Shown here: one piece after another, positions 58,325 to 64,000 of the stretch
How the letters are laid out: each line of letters opens with the position of its first letter
Numbering within the stretch: the stretch's first letter is position 1
Assembly: GCA_003153555.1 (NCBI GenBank)
Contig: PLZS01000091.1
Span: 54,698 to 118,697 of the forward strand
Length of the DNA: 64,000 bases
DNA from: Candidatus Melainabacteria bacterium
Lineage (GTDB): Bacteria; Cyanobacteriota; Vampirovibrionia; Obscuribacterales; Obscuribacteraceae
Reading direction: 5' to 3'
The notes under the pieces: generated by a model
Database searches by the model: none
The model's input: the letters and a program-made list of their open reading frames with translations, nothing else
What the model was told of the DNA's origin: nothing
Translations under genes and position numbers: made by a program

Positions 58325-59926
58325 TTATGGATGGTTCGGCGCGCTGCGTGAACTGGCAACATCGACACCGACTGGTCCATCAACTACACGCTTTAGATCA
58401 AGATCGAAAACTACCTTATCGGAATCAAGCGGTGTCGGCAGTTCAGGAATTTCAAACTTTGTCACCATTCTGACCGCCTTAAGAGCACTCTCTCTGAAGA
58501 AAGTCTCAGCAACAGCGTCTCGCTTGATATCCGTGGCGGGTTGGAAGTCGATTAGTTGACACGAAATATCCCGGTCTTTTGTCACCACCATGCGAACTGT
58601 GGCCACTCCTGGTCCAACTTCCGCGTACTGCCATCGGCAATATATGGCTCTGGCAACGCGCTTGTACCATTCATCCCAAGAAATTTTTTCAAGCGCCTGT
58701 GCGCGCAGTTGAGGCAGTAGCAAACCGGTTGCCACCATTGGCGTTGGTCCAACTAGAACTTTAGTAAATTGTGGTTGAGGCAACACACCCTGTGATGCTA
58801 TCAGTGGTGGCGTAGTTGCTCCCGAATGCCAAAGACCGCTCAGCGTTTCTTTTATGGCACCAGGCACAAGTCTAGAAAGTTCATAACCGGGAGTCCAAAC
58901 CACGACGCCTTTGTTTCTAGAGGTGACGCTGACTTCATAGCCAGGCGCCCAAGAGGTTACTCCTTTTTGGGTAACGCTTGTTGGATCATAAGGCAAAGTT
59001 TGTGAAGTGATGACGATCTTGTGAACTTCATATTGTGGTGCATATGCAGCCACTCCCGGTCCAACCGCTGCTCCGGCCGTCTGGCTAATGCTTGTGACGT
59101 CATAGCCCGGCACCCACGAAGTCACGCCTCGTTGGACGGATGATGAACTTGAGCTACTTGTTGGCGGCACAAATGCTGCGCTTCTACTCAAAGTTGCTGG
59201 GGTCACTTCATAGCCCGGAGCCACCCATGTTCTGCTGTTGCTTCGTGTCAGCGTATATGTCGAAACAGGGGCGATGACTCCGCTCAGTGGTCGGTTGTAC
59301 ACTGAATTGACGGGTGTTCCTGCTTGCAATTTTGGTGCTAAGGGACCTGCCACTCTGTTGCCTGAAATCTGAGTAACGCCGCCGGGTAAAAACGAGTTTC
59401 CCAGACCGGGCGTCAATGGTTGTCCGTGATCCGTGGAGGGTTTGAGAAGTCTAAGAGATGATCGCAGTGCAGCATCATCCTTAATACCACCTTGCAATGT
59501 CGTGTGACGGATTCCGCCAGATAGCGGATCTATCTTTGCGCTTCCGTTTAGCGGAGTTTGCCTCGCGCCTCCAGACAGGTTGTCGACTTTAGCTGCGCCA
59601 TTCAAAAGAGTTTGACTAGCGCCAGCGGAAAGGCTGTCGGCTTTAGCTGCACCGTTCAAAAGAGTTTGACTAGCGCCAGCAGAAAGGCTGTCGACTTTTG
59701 CGCCACCGTTTAGGAGGGTTTGATTGGCACCGCCCGATAATGAATTGACCTTCGTTCCACCGTTTAGCAAAGTCTGGCTTGCTCCAGCGGACAAAGAATC
59801 CGTCTTAGTACCACCCTGCAACTCAGCGAAGGCTGCAAGAGGCGATGACCCTACGCAAACCGATAGAGACAAGAACTGAATGGAGGAGCCGAGCAGGCGC
59901 CGTAGACGCACACTTACATGAAACAT
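58325..59926 (-). CDS. Secreted repeat protein with TonB-like C-terminal domain
   Basis: 533 residues. Signal peptide (basic RLRRLLGSS, hydrophobic, cleavage near AFA). Residues 36-160: seven or so units of about 18 residues of the form KVDSLSAGASQTLLNGG. Residues 225-370: five copies of a WVPGYDV / WAPGYEV motif spaced about 25-35 residues. Residues 415-515: a domain with WDEWYKRVARAIYCRWQYA, VRMVVTKDRDISCQLIDF and ESALKAVRMVTKFEIPELP, matching a TonB C-terminal fold as used in periplasm-spanning or outer-membrane-linked proteins. Role unknown. Confidence 0.8.
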   Translation of the reverse strand: MFHVSVRLRRLLGSSIQFLSLSVCVGSSPLAAFAELQGGTKTDSLSAGASQTLLNGGTKVNSLSGGANQTLLNGGAKVDSLSAGASQTLLNGAAKADSLSAGASQTLLNGAAKVDNLSGGARQTPLNGSAKIDPLSGGIRHTTLQGGIKDDAALRSSLRLLKPSTDHGQPLTPGLGNSFLPGGVTQISGNRVAGPLAPKLQAGTPVNSVYNRPLSGVIAPVSTYTLTRSNSRTWVAPGYEVTPATLSRSAAFVPPTSSSSSSSVQRGVTSWVPGYDVTSISQTAGAAVGPGVAAYAPQYEVHKIVITSQTLPYDPTSVTQKGVTSWAPGYEVSVTSRNKGVVVWTPGYELSRLVPGAIKETLSGLWHSGATTPPLIASQGVLPQPQFTKVLVGPTPMVATGLLLPQLRAQALEKISWDEWYKRVARAIYCRWQYAEVGPGVATVRMVVTKDRDISCQLIDFQPATDIKRDAVAETFFRESALKAVRMVTKFEIPELPTPLDSDKVVFDLDLKRVVDGPVGVDVASSRSAPNHP

Positions 59927-60001
59927 TGATTCTTTAAATTGGTTGCTAACTGGAGAATGATACTAATGTACCACCAGATTAGATAGCCTTAACAAGGGGG
60001 A

Positions 60002-60232
60002 ATGACCAAAACTCCCGCCTGGCTGACCGAACTAGACCTGGTTGTGCCCGGAACGCCCGTAAGAAATCCTTCGTTATTGCATCCTTGGATTGGGGATTCA
60101 GGAGTTCATCCTGTAACGCAGTTTCGTGGCATGGCTGACAATTATTCGAAGCACGTGCGCCGTGGCGTCCAGCGATGCCGGCGCTGCCGGCCATACGGGC
60201 CGCCGCCAAACGGTCGCAAGCGAAGAGATTAA
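60002..60232 (+). CDS. Small hypothetical basic protein
   Basis: 76 residues, ATG with AAGGGGG immediately before it. Residues 1-45 (TELDLVVPGTPVRNPSLLHP) look like coding sequence. The Cys/Arg/Pro-rich end RCRRCRPYGPPPNGRKRRD could be a nucleic-acid-binding tail. Its second half overlaps a GC-rich hairpin (60174-60200). Coding status uncertain. Confidence 0.4.
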   Translation: MTKTPAWLTELDLVVPGTPVRNPSLLHPWIGDSGVHPVTQFRGMADNYSKHVRRGVQRCRRCRPYGPPPNGRKRRD

Positions 60233-60271
60233 TTGATACTTTGCCGTGTGGAGTATCATTTTGGAGGCTAA

Positions 60272-61291
60272 TTGCTCGCTGAGGATGCGGACTTGCATTT
60301 CTGGGATCGAGTTCGAAATCTGTTCGACAGTTTGATTGGGCGCAATGATGAGGCTCTTACTGCGTTGCAATCTATCGCTCGAGAATTCGGTATCGAAATT
60401 CTCGAAATTCTGACGGATACGCAATCAAAAAGTGGAAATGTTACTCATTCAAATACCAAGGCTTTTCAGTTTCAGACGGCTTGCGAGTTGTTGATATCTG
60501 AACTATCAATTTATTCAACCTCCGTCATCAAAGTCAGTAAGTTAAAGCGCATTGAGCTTGGGTCAAACCTTCGCGTTCACGGCTCGGAGGCAGCAGGCGC
60601 ATTCAATGCGATTGATGGTGTGATCTATTTCTCTACTCAACCTCTTCATGATTTGAACTATGGAAGACGCGCTTTCCATCATGAACTTTTTCATTGCATC
60701 GATTACATTGATGATTTCTGGAAGTACTTGGATCCAGACTGGCACCGATTGAATGCGTCTGATTTTTCTTACTCAAGTACCAAGTACAAAAACAAACAGT
60801 TGACCGTAGTTCATCGCCTTGGTTTTATGACGAACTATTCCATGACTGAGGTGCGCGAAGACAAGGCCGAATTGTATGCTTATATGATCGTGCATTACGA
60901 CGCTGTGATGGCAGCTTCCGAACAGGACGTTATTCTAGGCAAAAAAATAGTTCGAATGAAGGAACTGCTGGCTCATTTGTCCAAGGATTACGATGACAAT
61001 TTTTGGTTGCAGCGAAGTAGAAGCTCTACTCCTTTGCCTCAAAGGGATGAAACGATAACTTCTTTCAAAATTTGGGGTGAACAGATTTCGAGCGGTGAGA
61101 CTTGGTTTCTTGCGAGTCTAGGTAGTTCTAAACCCCCTGTCGCCTTTCGTTCACCTGACCAGCTCTTGAAGTGTATAGAAGAACTTGGTGCGATTGATTT
61201 TGGCGAAATGAATAAATTGGTGGTTGGAAAAAATTTGCACATTAAAATCAGAGTCGCGAATTCTGTTCTCACGAAATTTGGACTTCGATGA
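60272..61291 (+). CDS. Putative zinc metallopeptidase (HExxH)
   Basis: 339 residues, TTG start with GGAGG five bases before. The motif RRAFHHELFHCIDYID contains HELFH at about residues 135-139. A later Glu/Asp-rich segment (MTEVREDKAELYAYM near 190-204) sits where the third zinc ligand of such peptidases lies. The rest is alpha/beta without membrane segments or a signal. Function unknown; possibly processes a cytoplasmic or toxin-like substrate. Confidence 0.7.
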   Translation: MLAEDADLHFWDRVRNLFDSLIGRNDEALTALQSIAREFGIEILEILTDTQSKSGNVTHSNTKAFQFQTACELLISELSIYSTSVIKVSKLKRIELGSNLRVHGSEAAGAFNAIDGVIYFSTQPLHDLNYGRRAFHHELFHCIDYIDDFWKYLDPDWHRLNASDFSYSSTKYKNKQLTVVHRLGFMTNYSMTEVREDKAELYAYMIVHYDAVMAASEQDVILGKKIVRMKELLAHLSKDYDDNFWLQRSRSSTPLPQRDETITSFKIWGEQISSGETWFLASLGSSKPPVAFRSPDQLLKCIEELGAIDFGEMNKLVVGKNLHIKIRVANSVLTKFGLR

Positions 61292-61313
61292 CGAAGAATC
61301 TGGACGCTTGATT

Positions 61314-61862
61314 TTACTTATTTGCGGCGAGTGCTTTCAATTTCAACTGTAGTTGTTTAACTTTGGCAGCAGCTTTAGGCAAGTTCATCTTGTAAACACG
61401 CAAGGCTTTTTCGAAGTGTTGCTTGGCCGCTTTTTTGTCATTGAGGGAAATTGAATCGATTCCCAGCCGTAGCTCTGCATCAGCGACTAGTTCGCTTTCC
61501 GCGCCGTGCTGGGCAGTTAGTGCGACAGCTGCTGCTTTGTGCTGTGCGAGGGCATCTTTATATTTTCCCAACTCCCATTTTGTGTTGCCCAAAAACATTT
61601 CAACGCTACCGATGTTTGGTCCAGAAGTTCCTTCTTGCTCTGCGAATAACTTCAGCGCTTGCTCTAGTTTCTTTTCCGCCTGGATGTAACTTCGTTCCTC
61701 GTAAAACTTTCTTCCTGAAGAGAAAATCTCTGTTTTATCAGCAGGCTTAACGCAGCTAGCGCAGCACGACATGGCTATAAAAATAGAAATTAGAAGAGAT
61801 ATTGTCTCTGCAGCAGGCGCTTTTTGAGTCGATGCGCCTGCCCTTGTTTGAAGCATGTTCAT
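61314..61862 (-). CDS. Exported TPR protein
   Basis: 182 residues from the ATG at 61862 (AGAGGA before it). N-terminal signal with ISIFIAMSCCASCVKP, a possible lipobox. Three TPR units follow: SGRKFYEERSYIQAEKKLEQ, FLGNTKWELGKYKDALAQHK, DAELRLGIDSISLNDKKAAK. TPRs bind proteins. It ends 23 bp from the metallopeptidase end; no operon. Confidence 0.75.
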   Translation of the reverse strand: MNMLQTRAGASTQKAPAAETISLLISIFIAMSCCASCVKPADKTEIFSSGRKFYEERSYIQAEKKLEQALKLFAEQEGTSGPNIGSVEMFLGNTKWELGKYKDALAQHKAAAVALTAQHGAESELVADAELRLGIDSISLNDKKAAKQHFEKALRVYKMNLPKAAAKVKQLQLKLKALAANK

Positions 61863-61987
61863 GAGTCCTCTTAGGTATTCTTTACCCAAATGGGAAACAT
61901 TGGTCCTCCATCCCCACCCGGGGCTTGGCTAGAAACGCAATCGGCGGCGGCTAGAATAACTCGAGTTAGGTGAAGAGGGTAACTCGT

Positions 61988-62203
61988 ATGAAGCTAAGAA
62001 GCGCGCACGGGCAGAGTATGGTTGAGTATGCGCTCGGGCTTGGATGCGTAGCAGCTCTTTGCATGGTCGCTCTAGGCTCTTTGGGGCACATGAATGGACA
62101 CATGATTCATGAGATAGAGGAAGCTGTTAACTATGGCGGACCAACGTCGGCGCACCCTGTAGACATGGTCAAGGTGCAAGCGACACCGTGGAACATAAAT
62201 TAG
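61988..62203 (+). CDS. Flp-type prepilin-like protein
   Basis: 71 residues from the ATG at 61988 (GAGGG upstream). GQSMVEYALGLGCVAALCMVALG is the Flp/Tad prepilin signature: a Gly-Glu/Gln processing site, Glu five residues on, and a hydrophobic helix. The tail is short and hydrophilic. Tad pilus assembly genes are not in the window. Ends before a strong terminator. Confidence 0.78.
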   Translation: MKLRSAHGQSMVEYALGLGCVAALCMVALGSLGHMNGHMIHEIEEAVNYGGPTSAHPVDMVKVQATPWNIN

Positions 62204-62229
62204 TCTGCTGTTTTTGTTTTTCTAAGAGC

Positions 62230-62259
62230 TTTGACCAATAAACATTGGTCAAATTTTTT
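62230..62259 (+). terminator. Intrinsic terminator
   Basis: A 10-bp perfect stem (TTTGACCAAT / ATTGGTCAAA) with a 4-base loop, followed by six T. Ends the prepilin transcript. The strongest intrinsic terminator seen in the window. Confidence 0.88.
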
Positions 62260-62367
62260 GAAATATTGAAGAATGGCCACGAATATTATTGATACGAACG
62301 GTACTGTCTGCATAACCGTTTCAAGAATATGATGGGAACAACAAGGTTGCATAGATGTTACACCAGG

Positions 62368-62706
62368 TTAGTGACAGCACTCTTTGTTTGACGCCTTGAT
62401 GTCGAATTCGATCGAATCGACTTCGTGTAAGTAGAGTTCAGGTGCTCTACGAAACACTTGCATGAGCTCCTCAATTACACGTGCAGAATCTTGTTTTTGT
62501 ATGGCGTCGACCACGCATGTTTCGAGATGCTGCTTGAGCATTACTTCTGAAGTCTTATCTAAAGCTGCTTGGACTGCCTTCAACTGATTGAGCACGTCCA
62601 TGCAATATCGTTTTTCATCGACCATGCGGTAGACGGAATTCAGATGCCCGATAGCCTTCGAAAGGCGCAGCTTTAGTTTTTCTTTTGAGTCATCAGTTAT
62701 TGGCAT
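62368..62706 (-). CDS. CsoR/FrmR-family metal- or formaldehyde-sensing repressor
   Basis: 112 residues, all-helical. RLSKAIGHLNSVYRMVDEKR and YCMDVLNQLKAVQAALDK, then HLETCV: the Cys and Cys/His positions of the DUF156 family (Cys near 36, His and Cys near 61-65). Members release DNA on binding Cu(I), Ni or aldehydes. A C-terminal KECCH may add a metal site. It is followed upstream by a small His-rich membrane gene at 62805, a possible target. Confidence 0.85.
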   Translation of the reverse strand: MPITDDSKEKLKLRLSKAIGHLNSVYRMVDEKRYCMDVLNQLKAVQAALDKTSEVMLKQHLETCVVDAIQKQDSARVIEELMQVFRRAPELYLHEVDSIEFDIKASNKECCH

Positions 62707-62804
62707 TCCGAAAGTTTACGACAACGGCTCTTCAGATGTGTGCACAAGCGCGTTTCAATTTACTCATATTGAGCAAAAATTTTCGCCGTGCTTTCAGCTG
62801 ATCC

Positions 62805-63044
62805 CTAAGCCGTATGCCTAAACGAATGCGTGTGCGCGCTAGCTTTGTGACTTTGCTTTCCAACAGCTGAACTTTTCATGCTGTGAGGCATCAAACACAG
62901 AACGAGAATCGCGCAAACTTCCATCACAACAATAGAAATCGTCAGCGGACGACGCAGCCCAGTCTGTTGAGGCTCAGGCGGATTGTCTAGCATACGCAGA
63001 CTGTTCATCTGACTAGCCGTGCCAAAATCGTACTTGTGAAACAT
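62805..63044 (-). CDS. Small membrane protein with His-rich tail
   Basis: 79 residues from the ATG at 63044, with an ideal GGAGGT nine bases before it. One membrane helix (ISIVVMEVCAILVLCLM) and a C-terminal KQSHKASAHTHSFRH. Lying just upstream of a CsoR-like regulator, it may bind or transport metal. Family unknown. Confidence 0.65.
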   Translation of the reverse strand: MFHKYDFGTASQMNSLRMLDNPPEPQQTGLRRPLTISIVVMEVCAILVLCLMPHSMKSSAVGKQSHKASAHTHSFRHTA

Positions 63045-63103
63045 AACTTTCACCTCCAATTCCAACCTAGCAAACGCATGTGGAGAAAGTGTGAGTGAGC
63101 AGT

Positions 63104-64000
63104 TTAGTCAATACCCAAGTGCACAAATGGTGCCCAGGCGTGAATTGGTTGTCCCGCGCGAGCGGCAGACCGCTGTGCTTCTCTCAAGGCATCTGCAATT
63201 TGTAATTGAGTTCCGTCTGCTGCCGGCACCAAAAATTTATGGAATTCTTGCATCAGTTCCGCCGTTGAACGATCTGCTACTTCCCACAAACTGAGAACCA
63301 GATTTGGCATCCCCGCATACATTAAAGCACGCGCCAGTCCTAGGATTTCCCCGCCTTCGGTGATCTTGTTGACCCCTGTTTGGCACGCTGATAGCACCAA
63401 CAATTTCCCGCAAGCCGTACGCAGTACGTTGCCCTGCAAAATCGCTGCAGCAGTTAGGATACTTCCATCTGCGAGCACCAATCCTGATGCCAGCGGTTCT
63501 TCTGAGTTGAATACAGCGTGTCCGGCAAAATGTACAACTGGATATTGGCTGAAAAGCTCAGGCAAAGATTGTTTGACTTCTTCGTTTGTAAGCAGTTTGG
63601 CACCGGAAGCTTGAGCTCCGAAGATGTTTTGTGCCTCTTCCATTGTGTAGCTCAAGTCTTCTAAACCAGCTGCAGAACGCAGTCTTGAGCTGAATACCAA
63701 GCCTTCTTTTCTGGTCGCCGAATAGTCGCTTATTGCTGACACCAAATATTTGTTGGCATCAACACCGACGTTTCGATTCGATTTGGCCAAAACTGGAATC
63801 AAACTCGTTGTGGGCAGATAGCTGATCGAGAACTTTTCACAAAGGAACGCTTTGCCGTCATGCAGTGCTGAGAATGGCAGATGATACAAGCTTGAATGCG
63901 GGACGATCAAAAGGCGGTCGATATTTTCGGGAATATCTGATATCACCGGCGCCACCAGTTTGTTGTACAAGCGTTTGCACAAGCTGACGGGAACTTCCCA
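63104..64000 (-). CDS. CHAT-domain protein, N terminus beyond the window
   Basis: At least 298 residues; the frame is open to the window end. CHAT (caspase-like) domain: RLLIVPHSSLYHLPFSALHD, catalytic His in VVHFAGHAVFN and catalytic Cys in LLVLSACQTG, then GEILGLARALMYAG and VLSLWEVADRST. CHAT proteases usually follow TPR or other sensor domains, here cut off. Some act in signalling or defence (Craspase-type) but most are uncharacterised. Confidence 0.88.
   Translation of the reverse strand, partial: WEVPVSLCKRLYNKLVAPVISDIPENIDRLLIVPHSSLYHLPFSALHDGKAFLCEKFSISYLPTTSLIPVLAKSNRNVGVDANKYLVSAISDYSATRKEGLVFSSRLRSAAGLEDLSYTMEEAQNIFGAQASGAKLLTNEEVKQSLPELFSQYPVVHFAGHAVFNSEEPLASGLVLADGSILTAAAILQGNVLRTACGKLLVLSACQTGVNKITEGGEILGLARALMYAGMPNLVLSLWEVADRSTAELMQEFHKFLVPAADGTQLQIADALREAQRSAARAGQPIHAWAPFVHLGID

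Noticed and set aside
58150..58473. 107-codon plus-strand frame
   Set aside because: Antisense to the TonB-like domain end; the minus-strand gene is strongly supported.

Overview
The window is bacterial chromosome of roughly 48% G+C. It has Shine-Dalgarno-led genes, frequent GTG/TTG starts and many secreted or repeat-rich proteins. The mix (class A penicillin-binding protein, CstA and NupC transporters, TrhO, PlsY, an Flp-type prepilin, a CHAT-domain protein, many small exported proteins, and a short hairpin repeat in three copies) reminds me of non-photosynthetic Cyanobacteriota (Melainabacteria/Obscuribacterales). That placement is an impression, not a proof.

Layout. 0-21.4 kb is mostly ordinary chromosome: a tRNA-Sec gene, an alpha/beta hydrolase, a Xer-type recombinase, a PBP1A / PEGA-like / NupC / CstA run, and a CreD-like membrane protein beside an OmpR-type regulator and a hybrid-input histidine kinase. 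A collagen-like GLP-repeat protein, a SIMPL protein and a cysteine-cluster protein follow. 21.7-23.2 kb is an array of 11 tRNA genes with atypical acceptor stems. 23.2-40.4 kb is accessory and partly decayed: a HigA antitoxin with a frameshifted HigB, a broken HExxH peptidase, a PAS-GGDEF-degenerate EAL protein, and a gutted response regulator with a kinase fragment. It also holds plsY with a membrane-protein operon, an acyltransferase, trhO, a glycoside-hydrolase tail, a PIN-like nuclease, an EVE protein and a phage-type integrase. It ends in a 3' fragment of a tRNA-Val gene (probable att site).

40.5-52.5 kb is the most unusual part. Four peptide- or protein-tagging modules lie in 12 kb: (i) an E1-like enzyme translationally coupled to a JAB-phosphoribosyltransferase fusion; (ii) a graspetide-like cluster with an MvdD-type ATP-grasp ligase and an upstream 79-residue peptide carrying a microviridin-like PFF-x-R leader motif; (iii) a divergent operon of a Tat-like small protein, an alkaline-phosphatase-fold enzyme, an HPr-kinase-like kinase, a PqqD-like chaperone and a nucleotidyltransferase; (iv) a ubiquitin-like protein, E2 and JAB-E1 operon whose E1 end is scrambled next to the 5' half of a tRNA-Pro(CGG) gene. 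52.6-64 kb returns to ordinary genes: tRNA-Pro(TGG), an SH3 protein, a class II aldolase with a histidine phosphatase, a TonB-like repeat protein, a metallopeptidase, an Flp-like prepilin, a CsoR-type regulator and a CHAT protein cut by the window edge.

How the parts may work together (inference). The ATP-grasp enzyme would close ester or amide rings on the 79-residue peptide. The PqqD/kinase/nucleotidyltransferase genes would act on another peptide, possibly the Tat-like protein. The two E1/JAB loci are separate ubiquitin-like conjugation/deconjugation systems of the kind often linked to phage defence. tRNA fragments at 40.4 kb and 50.65 kb suggest at least two integration events framed this region.
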